Source: Microbacterium sp. SL75 (lineage in GTDB: Bacteria > Actinomycetota > Actinomycetes > Actinomycetales > Microbacteriaceae). Taken from it: a stretch of DNA of 64,000 bases. This document shows positions 1 to 7,981 of this stretch, piece by piece. Under the pieces are notes generated by a model. It did no database searches. It was not told the origin of the DNA and saw only the letters and a list, made by a program, of their open reading frames with translations. Both the position numbers and the translations under genes were made by a program. The stretch covers positions 1,550,001-1,614,000 of the forward strand of contig NZ_CP113067.1 of NCBI RefSeq assembly GCF_026625865.1. The letters run 5' to 3'. Positions within the stretch are counted from its first letter, which is position 1. Each line of letters starts with the position of its first letter.

Positions 1-129
1 GGCGGAACCGCGGTGATCAAGTTCCGTGCGTGGCTGCCCGCCGCCACCGACAACACAGCCCAGGGTAAAACTCTTACGTTCTCGACCGTCGTGAACGCCA
101 TCCAGGCCGGCGCTCCGTTCTCGTCCTGA
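1..129 (+). CDS. 3' end of a TasA/CalY-like secreted surface protein (partial)
   Basis: Only the last 42 codons are inside the window; the gene is cut by the left edge and ends with TGA at 127-129. The visible residues read ...FRAWLPAATDNTAQGKTLTF... and finish AIQAGAPFSS. This matches the C-terminus of the complete protein encoded at 4954-5526 (WRAWLPSTTGNSAQNKTVTF, ending AIQAGAPQS), so the two are paralogues. By that comparison it is inferred to be a small secreted protein of the TasA/camelysin type with an exported beta-sandwich. A strong hairpin follows the stop at 138-168. The 5' part and its signal peptide cannot be seen. Confidence 0.7.
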   Translation, partial: GGTAVIKFRAWLPAATDNTAQGKTLTFSTVVNAIQAGAPFSS

Positions 130-137
130 CCCTCGCG

Positions 138-168
138 CGTGGGCGCCGGCAGCACGCTGGCGCCCACG
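138..168 (+). terminator. Terminator hairpin after the partial surface gene
   Basis: A perfect 10-bp stem (CGTGGGCGCC at 138-147 pairs with GGCGCCCACG at 159-168) encloses an 11-base loop. It begins nine bases after the stop at 129. There is no obvious T-run, as is common in GC-rich actinobacteria. It separates the partial gene from the next surface gene. Confidence 0.65.
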
Positions 169-292
169 TCTCCGTGCGCGGCGAGTCGTCAGCCCGTATC
201 CGTCGATGGGTTGTCCTTCCGCGTAGGCCGAGCTGTCTGCCGCGCCTCCAATTTTCACGCGTGTCCCTACATCCTCGGCAGCACGCGATCAC

Positions 293-375
293 CCGAACGT
301 CCCCCTTAGTGCCCCTCGTAGGAGATGACATGCCACCCGCCGCCGCCACCTATGCCCCTCGGCCGCGACAGGCCC
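293..375 (+). repeat. Gene-start repeat, copy 1 (intact start of RCC1-like gene)
   Basis: This stretch contains the ribosome binding site and first codons of the gene at 330. It shares long blocks with 2138-2223: CGAACGTCCCCCT, GTGCCCCTC, GGAGATGACA, CCGCCACC and CGCGACAGG occur in the same order. In this copy the sequence GGAGATGAC runs directly into the ATG at 330. In the other copy that ATG is destroyed. Confidence 0.7.
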
Positions 376-2003
376 GTGGACGGCGTCTCGCGACGACGCT
401 TCTCATGGGCGTTCTCGCAACGGGAGTCATCTCGACCCCCGCCGCAACGGGAGCCTGGTTCACCGCAGACAAAACGGTGAGCAGCAACTCGTTGACGGCG
501 GCCACCCTTCAGCCCGTCAGCGGCCTAAAAGCCGTCAAGTCCTCGATCGGTGTGGATGTGTCGTGGACGAGCGCACTGCAACAGTCGTGGGCAACCGCTA
601 ACTCGGTCACCTCTGAACCGACGTACACCGTCACCCGCACCATCGACGGTGCCAACCCGACGGCGATCAGCACAGGTACGAACCTTTCGGTGACTGACCA
701 GTACGGCAAATCGGTCTCCATCAAGCCCACCGTAATCGACTCTGGATCATCGATTGCCGGCTACATCAGGAGTGACGGGACCCTCATGATGTGGGGGTCA
801 AGCTCCGCATCAGGGCTCGCTAACGCGTCCAGGCAGTCAAGCAGTGTACCGATTGCCGCCAGCATTCCGGCGGGAAACCCGATCATCAACATGGCGCTGA
901 ACGGGTGGTCAGGCGCGGCCGTGAGTTCTACCGGGAAACTGTTCACTTGGGGCCCGGGCCTACATGGCGGCAAGAACTGCAGCGACGAGTCATCCCCGCC
1001 TGACACCATTCAACTCCCCGCAGGAGTGACGCCCATCGCCGCGTCGCCGGGTGTCGGCTCCTACTGCTCACTCCTCGTTCTCGACTCCACCGGCCAGCTG
1101 TGGCAACGCGGTGGATCGGTCGGCGGTACCTCCACCACCTTCTTCAAAGTGAACCTGCCCGGTGGTCGTACGGTGAAACAGCTCACGAGGCGAGAAACGG
1201 TTCTTGCCTCAGATGGCACGGTCTGGTCGTGGGGTAACAACAGCCGAGGTCAATTCGGGAACGGGACCACAACCGGAAGCTCCACGCCGGTTCAGGCCAT
1301 CTTTCCAGAGGGAACGGTGATAACTTCCGTATCTGCAGACTCGCAAGCTCCCTCTTTCGTCGCAATTGCCTCAGGGGGCCGGGACCTGTATGCATGGGGA
1401 TATAACGATTCGTACGGCGCACTGGGGTTGGGAAGCGTTAAAGAGGAGAACATTCTCACGCCCACCCGCATGAAAACACCCGAGAATCAATGGTTTTCAG
1501 ATGCACAGATCAAGTCATCCACAACCGTCATTGTTTCAGGATCGGACAGCAGCAAGCTGTACAGCGTCGGCTACGCCTCCAACGGGCGCGCAGGCAACGG
1601 AGTAATCAACAATACAGCTACCGGAAACTTCATCCAGATGGATGTTGCGTCGAATATCTCCGCCACCAAACTCGCTACCGGAAACTCGCAGGCATACTTC
1701 GTCGACAAAAGCACCAACAATCTCTACGGGTGGGGCTATGCCGTGGATGGATCCACTGGCGCTGCTCTTTTCGGGAACAATCAGACTTCCCCGGATGTTT
1801 ACGCGAAACCCACTCAGGTGCAAACAAATCTGCAACTATCGTCAGATAGCGCCCGGTATTTCTGTGGAGTTGGAACCACGTCGAATAGTGACGGTTATTG
1901 TGTCCCAAACGGGGTTGCCGAGTACTCCGTCACGTATCCGTATCAGGCTTGGACGTCCTCCTCCGCGAAAGCGACCGCGAGTGCACAATCCCCTCCGCCG
2001 TGA
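330..2003 (+). CDS. RCC1-repeat beta-propeller surface protein with a SipW-type signal
   Basis: A 557-residue exported protein. ATG 330 is chosen because AGGAG lies at 320-324 and the signal peptide follows; the frame stays open upstream to 174. After a basic stretch, a hydrophobic core (about residues 20-40) ends in GAWFTADKTVSSNSL. This is the same exit pattern as GAYFTDSKTVSNNKL in the TasA-like protein at 4954-5526, so processing by a SipW-like signal peptidase is inferred. The mature part carries about seven RCC1-type blades, each with a D/S-G-x-L/V-W/F-x-W-G core, for example DGTVWSWGNNSRGQFGNG and GRDLYAWGYNDSYGALGLG. It has no sortase motif. Base composition in 700-1900 is more AT-rich than elsewhere in the window, suggesting separate origin. 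The ligand is unknown. Confidence 0.8.
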   Translation: MPPAAATYAPRPRQARGRRLATTLLMGVLATGVISTPAATGAWFTADKTVSSNSLTAATLQPVSGLKAVKSSIGVDVSWTSALQQSWATANSVTSEPTYTVTRTIDGANPTAISTGTNLSVTDQYGKSVSIKPTVIDSGSSIAGYIRSDGTLMMWGSSSASGLANASRQSSSVPIAASIPAGNPIINMALNGWSGAAVSSTGKLFTWGPGLHGGKNCSDESSPPDTIQLPAGVTPIAASPGVGSYCSLLVLDSTGQLWQRGGSVGGTSTTFFKVNLPGGRTVKQLTRRETVLASDGTVWSWGNNSRGQFGNGTTTGSSTPVQAIFPEGTVITSVSADSQAPSFVAIASGGRDLYAWGYNDSYGALGLGSVKEENILTPTRMKTPENQWFSDAQIKSSTTVIVSGSDSSKLYSVGYASNGRAGNGVINNTATGNFIQMDVASNISATKLATGNSQAYFVDKSTNNLYGWGYAVDGSTGAALFGNNQTSPDVYAKPTQVQTNLQLSSDSARYFCGVGTTSNSDGYCVPNGVAEYSVTYPYQAWTSSSAKATASAQSPPP

Positions 2004-2027
2004 ACTGCGGGTGAAGCGCGTTAGAAC

Positions 2028-2100
2028 GGGAGCAGGGCTTCTCCCCCAAGAACCCCCTGCTCCCGCCGCCGCACCCAGGCGGCCCGCTCAGGGGAGGGAC
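2028..2100 (+). terminator. Multi-hairpin intergenic module A
   Basis: Two hairpins follow the RCC1-like gene. The first is GGGAGCAGGG (2028-2037) with CCCTGCTCCC (2055-2064). The second is GCCGCC (2065-2070) with GGCGGC (2078-2083). The trailing sequence CCCGCTCAGGGGAGGG completes a block that matches module B at 4373-4474 almost base for base, with compensatory changes in the first stem. It probably acts as a terminator, but the conservation goes beyond a simple hairpin. Confidence 0.6.
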
Positions 2101-2137
2101 CCCGATCGGGACGTCCTTCTTGGCAGCGCGCGAGCAG

Positions 2138-2223
2138 CCGAACGTCCCCCTCGTGCCCCTCACGGGAGATGACAGTGGAATCCACTGCCGCCACCGACCA
2201 TCCTTCTCGGTCGCGACAGGTCC
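2138..2223 (+). repeat. Gene-start repeat, copy 2 (decayed)
   Basis: This is an imperfect copy of 293-375, the 5' end of the RCC1-like gene, including the GGAGATGACA block. Here that block is followed by GTGG instead of the TGCC that completes the ATG, and no signal peptide can be read downstream. It looks like the remnant of a duplicated surface gene or a recombination scar. It sits directly after module A and ahead of the YVTN-propeller gene. Confidence 0.55.
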
Positions 2224-2395
2224 ACCGCTACTCCTGCGGTGGGCGGATGTCCACGAGAGCTGCGGTCAATGCGAATCAGCAGTTCGCGCGGATGCGGGAC
2301 ACCAGAACTGCGAGAGCCTCGAGACAAGGTCCTGCACACGTCCGTCTGCCTTGCTGAACACGCGATGCGCGGAACACTCACGAAACGATTGCCCC

Positions 2396-4327
2396 ATGAT
2401 GCTGAAGAAATCTCCAACGCTCGCTATCGCTCTTATTGTTGCCGTTCTGGGCGTGCTCTTTAGTTCATCTAGCGCCGCCGTGGCGGCCGGAACGGAAATA
2501 GCGGTGGGCGGCGAGCCCACGTCGATCGCCGTGAGCCCCGACGGAGGGACGCTGTACATAGGTCATTACGCTACCGGCGAGGTGACGATCGTCGCGACCG
2601 CGACGAGATCTATCGAGGGCAGCATCGCAGCGGGTGCCGATTTGACCGACCTGGCCGTGACACCGGACGGTGAGTACCTGTTCACGGCAACCGGATCGGC
2701 GATCCAAAAGTTCTCGACAACGGGGCGAGATCTCGTCCGCGACTGGGCGCTCGACGGGTCCAGCGCCGGTATCGCCGTGAGCCCCGATGGGCTCGCTGCT
2801 TACGCGACGTCCGGTGATGTCCTGAAGGCCTATCTCCCTACCGGTGTAGCGACGCTGGCGGTGGTCGGCGGCTCTCCGACGTCGCTCGCGATCACGCCCG
2901 ACGGCAAACGGATCCTGACGACGAGCGGAGACGATGACACCGTCTCGATCGTGTCGGTCGATGAGCGGAAGGTCGAGGCGACTGTCCCTGTGGGAATCTA
3001 TCCGACGGACGTGGCAATAGCGCCGGACGGGGGGCTGGCACTGGTGGCGAACGGGGTGGGCTCGGTATCCGTTATCGATCTCACCGACGACTCGGTGCTG
3101 GACACGATCAACGTGGGGCAAACCCCCGTGGCGGTGACAGTAAGCACCGACAGCCAATGGGGTTATGTCGCCAACGCCAATGACAACTCCGTCTCTGTGC
3201 TTTCCCGGCAGACCCGGTCGGTCGTGCGCACCATTCCGACGGGCAACCGTCCGGTGGCGGTCGTTCTGAGTCCCGATGGCGACAACTTGTACGTGTTGAA
3301 CAATGTGAGCGGAAGTGTTTCCGTTCTCACCATCGAGCGTGCCCCGGCGTTCACTGCCTCTACGCCCAGCGACACCGCAACGGTGGGCACCGCCTACACG
3401 TACGCCTTCGCCGCATCGGGCTCCCCGGCGCCCACGTTCCAGCTCGCTGACGGGTCGCTCCCGGACGGGCTGACGTTGAGTTCAGACGGCATCTTGTCGG
3501 GCACGCCGACGACAACCGGCGCGAGTTCATTCCGCGTCACCGCGTCCAACGGTGTCGATCCCGACGCGACCACCGACGTGATCACCATCGATGTGAACCC
3601 CGAACCGGTGGCCCCGCGCTTCACCGCTTCGACACCCGACAAGATCGCGACGGTCGGGATCAAGTACTCCTACACGTTCGCCGCATCCGGATACCCCACA
3701 CCGCTGTTCACCGTGTCACAGGGATCTCTGCCGGACGGTCTCGAGCTCGATCAGTTCGACGGGAGCCTGAGGGGGTACCCCACCACCCTCGGCGCCAGCA
3801 CATTCACCGTGACCGCAGACAACGGAGTGGATCCCGGGGCCTCGACCGGCCCCATCACGATTACCACTGAGCCGGCGCCTGCAGCGCCCGTCTTCACCGC
3901 ATCGACGCCGCCACCAGCGGCGACAGTCGGAACGCCCTACTCCTATCGATTCACCGCAGGCGGATACCCCGAGCCGCAGTTCTCGATCGCGCGGGGTGCG
4001 CTGCCGGAGGGCCTCACGTTGAGCAGTGACGGATGGGTGTCAGGAACTCCCACGGCCGCGGGCGCGAGCACTTTCGCCGTTACCGCGTCCAACGGCAGCG
4101 GCCCTGACGTCAGGGCCGACCCCATCACGGTCACCGTTTCCCCGGCGCCTCAGGTTGCAAACCTGCCCGACCAGCAGGTCCACGGCGACGCGACGCCACC
4201 AACCGCCAACGAGCTGGCGGTGACCGGCAACGACGCCAGCCTCGCCGCGCCCTTGCTCGGCGCCGGACTGATTGCTGCGGGCGTGATCGCTACGGGTTTT
4301 CACCGGAGGCACCGTACGCAGGAGTGA
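2396..4327 (+). CDS. Sortase-anchored YVTN beta-propeller protein with Ig-like (He_PIG) repeats
   Basis: A 643-residue wall protein. ATG 2396 is chosen because a clear signal peptide follows (MMLKKSPTLAIALIVAVLG, cleaved near AAVAA); no good ribosome binding site is visible. Residues about 35-310 are YVTN-type propeller repeats (for example PDGGTLYIGHYATGEVTIV, PTSLAITPDGKRI, VLSPDGDNLYVLNN). Then come three putative-Ig repeats with the pattern PxFTASTP..ATVG..Y.Y.F..SG.P.P.F, each with a LPDGL/LPEGL and SGTPT core. The C-terminus has LAVTG (an LAxTG motif for class E sortase), a hydrophobic segment and the basic tail HRRHRTQE. It is therefore inferred to be covalently attached to peptidoglycan. 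Module B follows the stop. Confidence 0.85.
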   Translation: MMLKKSPTLAIALIVAVLGVLFSSSSAAVAAGTEIAVGGEPTSIAVSPDGGTLYIGHYATGEVTIVATATRSIEGSIAAGADLTDLAVTPDGEYLFTATGSAIQKFSTTGRDLVRDWALDGSSAGIAVSPDGLAAYATSGDVLKAYLPTGVATLAVVGGSPTSLAITPDGKRILTTSGDDDTVSIVSVDERKVEATVPVGIYPTDVAIAPDGGLALVANGVGSVSVIDLTDDSVLDTINVGQTPVAVTVSTDSQWGYVANANDNSVSVLSRQTRSVVRTIPTGNRPVAVVLSPDGDNLYVLNNVSGSVSVLTIERAPAFTASTPSDTATVGTAYTYAFAASGSPAPTFQLADGSLPDGLTLSSDGILSGTPTTTGASSFRVTASNGVDPDATTDVITIDVNPEPVAPRFTASTPDKIATVGIKYSYTFAASGYPTPLFTVSQGSLPDGLELDQFDGSLRGYPTTLGASTFTVTADNGVDPGASTGPITITTEPAPAAPVFTASTPPPAATVGTPYSYRFTAGGYPEPQFSIARGALPEGLTLSSDGWVSGTPTAAGASTFAVTASNGSGPDVRADPITVTVSPAPQVANLPDQQVHGDATPPTANELAVTGNDASLAAPLLGAGLIAAGVIATGFHRRHRTQE

Positions 4328-4372
4328 GAAGCAAGAGCAGCGATGCATCACCCGCACGCCGGCTTCCTCGAG

Positions 4373-4474
4373 CCGGGGGCAGGGTTTCTCCCCAACAACC
4401 CACCCCTGCCCCCGGGCCGCCGCACTCAGGCGGCCCGCTGAGGGGAGGTTCCCCCGACCGGACCCTCCCCTCAG
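4373..4474 (+). terminator. Multi-hairpin intergenic module B (three stems)
   Basis: Three perfect stems stand head to tail: 4373-4384 with 4404-4415 (12 bp), 4413-4421 with 4429-4437 (9 bp) and 4438-4448 with 4464-4474 (11 bp). The first two correspond to module A at 2028-2100, including the shared GGCGGCCCGCT and AGGGGAGG stretches. Each module follows a surface-protein gene, so termination or mRNA 3'-end protection is likely. Confidence 0.6.
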
Positions 4475-4916
4475 CGCCCTTGGACGAAAGCACATCCTTA
4501 ACAGCCGGTCCCGCGACGCTGTCTGGTTGCGGATGGTTGATACGTCGTCGTCCTCGTCGGGTCACCGGGCGTCGGTCACGTCAGATCTCTCCGGCGATCC
4601 CGAGAAGATCTGACCTCGTCGCAAAAGTTCCGCTTCAGCGCGAAACCGTAGCGACACGCGGAAAGGGCAACCGCACGCGAGCCTGAGCCTGGAGCGTAAA
4701 GAACCCCCGCGTAATCGTTGAAGAGTTCGATGCCCAGGGTCTCATCGACGGCTCGGTTGCCCGTGCTGCGCGTCGTCACGGCGGGGGCGTACATGCCTGT
4801 CTCTTCGCGCAAGCGTGGGCCGGAGAGCATGGATGGGGCGCAGGGAGATGCGGGTTCGCGGGTGGTTCGTCAGAGGAGGATGCGTTGTGTGCACGAGCGT
4901 TCTGTCGCGGGGTGAA
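4475..4916. other. Gap between convergent surface genes with an inverted repeat
   Basis: No confident gene lies here. An inverted repeat TCAGATCT (4581-4588) / AGATCTGA (4605-4612) extends imperfectly inward. One weak reading frame (4576-4794, minus) is listed separately. The rest shows no recognisable signal. Confidence 0.4.
4576..4794 (-). CDS. Unrecognised 72-residue reading frame, possible gene fragment
   Basis: Starting at ATG 4794 on the minus strand the frame reads MYAPAVTTRSTGNRAV, then ETLGIELFNDYAGVLYAPG. The first 25 or so codons have coding-like GC-rich third positions; the second half does not. There is only a weak ribosome binding site and no family is recognised. It lies in the gap between two convergent surface genes and overlaps the inverted repeat at 4581-4612, so it may be the stub of a lost gene. 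The alternative is that it is not coding at all. Confidence 0.2.
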   Translation of the reverse strand: MYAPAVTTRSTGNRAVDETLGIELFNDYAGVLYAPGSGSRAVALSACRYGFALKRNFCDEVRSSRDRRRDLT

Positions 4917-4949
4917 GGGGCCAGCCCGTCGAGAAGGCGGGCCGGCCCC
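4917..4949 (-). terminator. Terminator of the TasA-like gene
   Basis: GGGGCC-a-GCCCG (4917-4928) pairs with CGGGC-c-GGCCCC (4938-4949): 11 bp with one internal mismatch. It lies five bases beyond the stop of the minus-strand gene ending at 4954. Confidence 0.6.
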
Positions 4950-4953
4950 GGAC

Positions 4954-5526
4954 TCAGGACTGGGGGGCGCCAGCCTGGATAGCGTCGAGCTTGAGCGTGA
5001 ACGTCACGGTCTTGTTCTGAGCGGAGTTGCCCGTGGTGGAGGGTAGCCACGCGCGCCACGAGATGGTCTGCGAGCCCGAGGCGCTCAGCTCCGCACTGCT
5101 TGCAATCTTCTGTCCGTTGAGAGCGTCGAGGGTGATGGGGTCCGCCCAATTACCGCTGCCGATCTTGTACTGCACGTAGACCTGTTTGGCGAAGTCGCTC
5201 GAGGTCAGGCTGATCGAGGCATTCCAGTCGATCGCCGCCGTTCCGCGGTTGCGGATCACGGTGATGAATTGAGAGGCCTTCCCCGTCGGGATGTCGGCAT
5301 CTGCGAGAGGAAGGACGTTCGTGAACGTCACCGGAGTAGAGGTCGTTGCGTCGGACCAGTCGGTGCCGCCGAGAACAACGGTTCCCGAGGACAGTTTGTT
5401 GTTCGACACGGTCTTGGAGTCCGTGAAGTACGCTCCGGACGCGACGGAGCTGGCGAGCCCGATGCTCAGGAGAGCGACGGCGGCGATCAGAGTTTTCCTC
5501 TTGCGAAGGTGGGTGACAAGGGTCAT
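4954..5526 (-). CDS. TasA/CalY-like secreted protein with SipW-dependent-type signal
   Basis: A 190-residue exported protein. ATG 5526 is preferred over an upstream in-frame ATG at 5568 because a GGAAAG ribosome binding site and a compact signal peptide follow (MTLVTHLRKRKTLIAAVALL, exit at SGAYFTDSKTVSNN). GAYFTDSKT is the hallmark of proteins matured by SipW-like signal peptidases (TasA, camelysin). The rest is a small beta-rich domain without cysteines, fitting fibre-forming or matrix proteins; fibre formation here is inference. Its C-terminus matches the partial gene at 1-129. No SipW peptidase gene is in this window; it may lie to the left. Confidence 0.8.
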   Translation of the reverse strand: MTLVTHLRKRKTLIAAVALLSIGLASSVASGAYFTDSKTVSNNKLSSGTVVLGGTDWSDATTSTPVTFTNVLPLADADIPTGKASQFITVIRNRGTAAIDWNASISLTSSDFAKQVYVQYKIGSGNWADPITLDALNGQKIASSAELSASGSQTISWRAWLPSTTGNSAQNKTVTFTLKLDAIQAGAPQS

Positions 5527-5569
5527 GGGAGCTGCTTTCCACTCAGGATGACCGTCCTGCGGATTCAAG

Positions 5570-6055
5570 ACGGAGTAGTTGGTTCGTTTATGCGCGCGCG
5601 GTCGACATGCGCAAAAGGGTGGTCGCCAGTCGAGCTTTCAACTCCCCCGCGCGGCAACGGACGCGCGGAGGCGCATGTCGTGCGGGCCTCAGGCTCGGCA
5701 TCGACCGAGGCGTGCTTCAGCGCCAAGGTCGCGCAGAAGCGACTGTTCCTTATGGTGCAAAAAGGAACAATTTGGTTTGAAACGGATCGGAAACACCCTA
5801 GCAGGGAATTTCTACCTCGACGCACTATTTGTCGAAAGTGCTGACGTCGGCACGGAGCACCGTCGCTTCGCGCCGGCATTCCCTCGTCGGTTTGCCGCAG
5901 CGGTAAGCATCATCCCGGTGAACACAGCGGAGCCGGAAAGGGTGGTCGCCTCGCGACCGGGTCACCGAAGAGACGTCCGCCGCTGCCGTCCATCGTCGGC
6001 GGGGCGCCGCAGAAGACGGAGCACGAGCCGGTTAGTCGTCAGATGCCACGGCGGC
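5570..6055. other. Long upstream region of the TasA-like gene, no gene seen
   Basis: About 490 bases between the TasA-like gene start and the nhaA stop. Around 5745-5835 it is unusually AT-rich for this genome (TTTGGTTTGAAAC and similar), as expected of a promoter region for the minus-strand surface gene. It contains a perfect inverted repeat at 5744-5769. No coding sequence is convincing here on either strand. Confidence 0.5.
5744..5769. promoter_or_regulatory. 8-bp inverted repeat in the AT-rich upstream region
   Basis: TGTTCCTT (5744-5751) and AAGGAACA (5762-5769) are perfect inverted repeats separated by 10 bases. They sit about 220 bases upstream of the TasA-like gene start. This could be an operator or a leader hairpin; the binding protein is unknown. 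Confidence 0.4.
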
Positions 6056-7387
6056 TCAGCCGGCCTCGGGTCGCGGCCGTTGGTATACGTCGGGCACGTC
6101 GTCGCCGTCGGCATCCACCTTCTCGGCGAGAGCCAACTGCTTGTAGCGCCGGTTGCGCAAGAGGAGCACGGACGAGGCGAGGATGGATGCCAGAAGCGAG
6201 GCGACCATGATCGCGATCTTCGCGTCGTCGGTGTGGGGCGAGCCGTCGGGGAAGCTCAGCTCGGCGATCAACAGCGAGACGGTGAAGCCGATCCCGGCGA
6301 GCAGGCCCACCCCGGCCAGGTCGATCCACTTCAGAGCGGGGTCGAGCCGGACCTTCGTCACGAGAGTGAGCAGGCGGACACCGAGCAGGATGCCGAGGGG
6401 CTTGCCGAGCACGAGACCGGCTACGACGCCGAGGGTGACGGGGTCCGTCACAGCGCGGAGCAGTCCCTCGCCGCCGCCGACCGAGACCCCCGCCGCGAAG
6501 AAGGCGAACAACGGCACGGCAATGCCCGCCGACAGGGGACGGAAGCGGTGCTCGAACTGCTCGGCGAGGTCCATGCCCCGCACCTCGGGCTGACGGCGCG
6601 AGGCGGCGACCGGGATCGTGAAGGCGAGCGCGACTCCGGCGATCGTCGCGTGCACCCCCGAGGCGTGCAGGAACGCCCACGCGGCGAAGCCGATCGGCAG
6701 CAGCACGACCCAGGCGCCCCAGGATGTGCGGGCGAACCACGCGCGGCCACGGTGGGCGATGACGCCGTAGACGACGACGAGCACGGCGAAGACCGCCAGC
6801 GGCACCAGCGCGATGTCGCTGGTGTAGAAGACGGCGATGATCGCGATCGCGATCAGGTCGTCGACGACCGCGAGCGTCAACAGGAAGATGCGCAGGGGAC
6901 CGGGCAGATGCGAGCCGACCAGCGCCAGCACCGCCACCGCGAAAGCGATGTCGGTCGCGGTGGGAATGGCCCACCCCGCCAGCAGGCTCGGCTGCGCGTG
7001 CACGATCGCGACGTAGAGGAGGGCGGGCACGGCGACCCCCGCGAAGGCGGCCGTCACCGGCACGATCGCGGTCCCCAGTCGGCGGAGGCTCCCGACGACG
7101 ATCTCACGCTTGAGCTCGAGGCCGACCAGGAAGAAGAAGACCGCCAGCAGGCCGTCCGCCGCCCACGACCCGACGCTCAACTCGAGGTGCCATGGCGCGT
7201 AGCCGAAACGGAAGTCGCGCAGCGCGAAGTACGCCTCGGACGCGGGGGAGTTGGCCCACACGACCGCGCCGATCGCGACCACAACCAGCAGAATGCCGCC
7301 GACGGATTCGCGGCGCAGAAGCGTCGTGACGCGGTGGACTTCGGCGTATCCGGGCCACTGGGGCGCGCGGGTGGTGTCGTGGCTCAT
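6056..7387 (-). CDS. nhaA: Na+/H+ antiporter NhaA
   Basis: A 443-residue inner-membrane antiporter of the NhaA family, exchanging protons for sodium for pH and salt homeostasis. ATG 7387 is chosen for the AGGAAG ribosome binding site just upstream; an in-frame ATG at 7438 lacks one. About twelve hydrophobic segments are visible. The family's ion-binding aspartates appear as ATDIAFAVAVLAL (Asp146) and LAVVDDLIAI (Asp176-Asp177). FFFLVGLELKRE and a C-terminal GIGFTVSLLIAELSF are also family signatures. The length is slightly longer than E. coli NhaA because of a hydrophilic tail ending DVYQRPRPEAG. A small acidic protein gene lies upstream on the same strand. Confidence 0.93.
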   Translation of the reverse strand: MSHDTTRAPQWPGYAEVHRVTTLLRRESVGGILLVVVAIGAVVWANSPASEAYFALRDFRFGYAPWHLELSVGSWAADGLLAVFFFLVGLELKREIVVGSLRRLGTAIVPVTAAFAGVAVPALLYVAIVHAQPSLLAGWAIPTATDIAFAVAVLALVGSHLPGPLRIFLLTLAVVDDLIAIAIIAVFYTSDIALVPLAVFAVLVVVYGVIAHRGRAWFARTSWGAWVVLLPIGFAAWAFLHASGVHATIAGVALAFTIPVAASRRQPEVRGMDLAEQFEHRFRPLSAGIAVPLFAFFAAGVSVGGGEGLLRAVTDPVTLGVVAGLVLGKPLGILLGVRLLTLVTKVRLDPALKWIDLAGVGLLAGIGFTVSLLIAELSFPDGSPHTDDAKIAIMVASLLASILASSVLLLRNRRYKQLALAEKVDADGDDVPDVYQRPRPEAG

Positions 7388-7453
7388 GAGGCTTCCTGGA
7401 GGGTCGATCGACAGATCGTCGACCAGACTTCCCGACACGCCTCTCTCAGTTTA

Positions 7454-7471
7454 GTCGGCCCGACCCCGGGC
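7454..7471 (-). terminator. Hairpin between the small acidic gene and nhaA
   Basis: CGGCCCG (7454-7460) pairs with CGGGCCG (7465-7471) around a four-base loop, shortly after the stop of the minus-strand gene ending at 7478. It suggests nhaA is transcribed separately. Confidence 0.5.
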
Positions 7472-7477
7472 CGGGTT

Positions 7478-7705
7478 TCAGGCGGACTCCTCGTCCTCTT
7501 CGGGGTTGAAGTGCGAGGCCGTGTCGGAGTGACCGGCGGCGACGCCCTTCGGGTCGTCGGGGATGGTGCCATCGGCCCCGAGCCCGCCGGGCTTGGCCTC
7601 TCCGTCGGAGCCCGAGCCGGCGGTGGGCGAGACCTCGACGTCAGCGCCTTCGAAGGAGTCCTCGTCGGCAGCGGCCTGCGACGGGTCGGAGATATCGGAT
7701 GCCAT
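7478..7705 (-). CDS. Small acidic hydrophilic protein, function unknown
   Basis: A 75-residue protein starting MASDISDPSQAAADEDSFEG and ending HFNPEEDEESA. It is rich in Asp, Glu, Gly and Ser and has no hydrophobic segment or cysteine, so it is predicted to be disordered and cytosolic. ATG 7705 is preceded by AGAGAGG at a good distance; the frame is open farther upstream but becomes arginine/proline-rich shadow sequence. Third codon positions are GC-rich, supporting real coding. No family is recognised. Confidence 0.65.
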   Translation of the reverse strand: MASDISDPSQAAADEDSFEGADVEVSPTAGSGSDGEAKPGGLGADGTIPDDPKGVAAGHSDTASHFNPEEDEESA

Positions 7706-7981
7706 GAGCGTGCCTCTCTCGTCATCGGTGGCGAGGCGGTGTGCGGTGCCCCACCGGGTGCCCGACGTTACCGAGCGCTCCGGCGCCGGCATCCCCTCTT
7801 GTGGGGCGGGCCCGGGTGTGCAGGGCGGCACCCCGCACGGGACGCACGAGGGGGCCCGGGCCGTCGTGCGGAGTCCAGCCGCGCCGCGCCGCTGCAGGCC
7901 CCCCCAACCGGCGTGTCGACGCGGAACTCCGCGCGACGGCACGACCGGCTGATCCTTCAGCCCGCGGCGGCCCGCCGCGCG

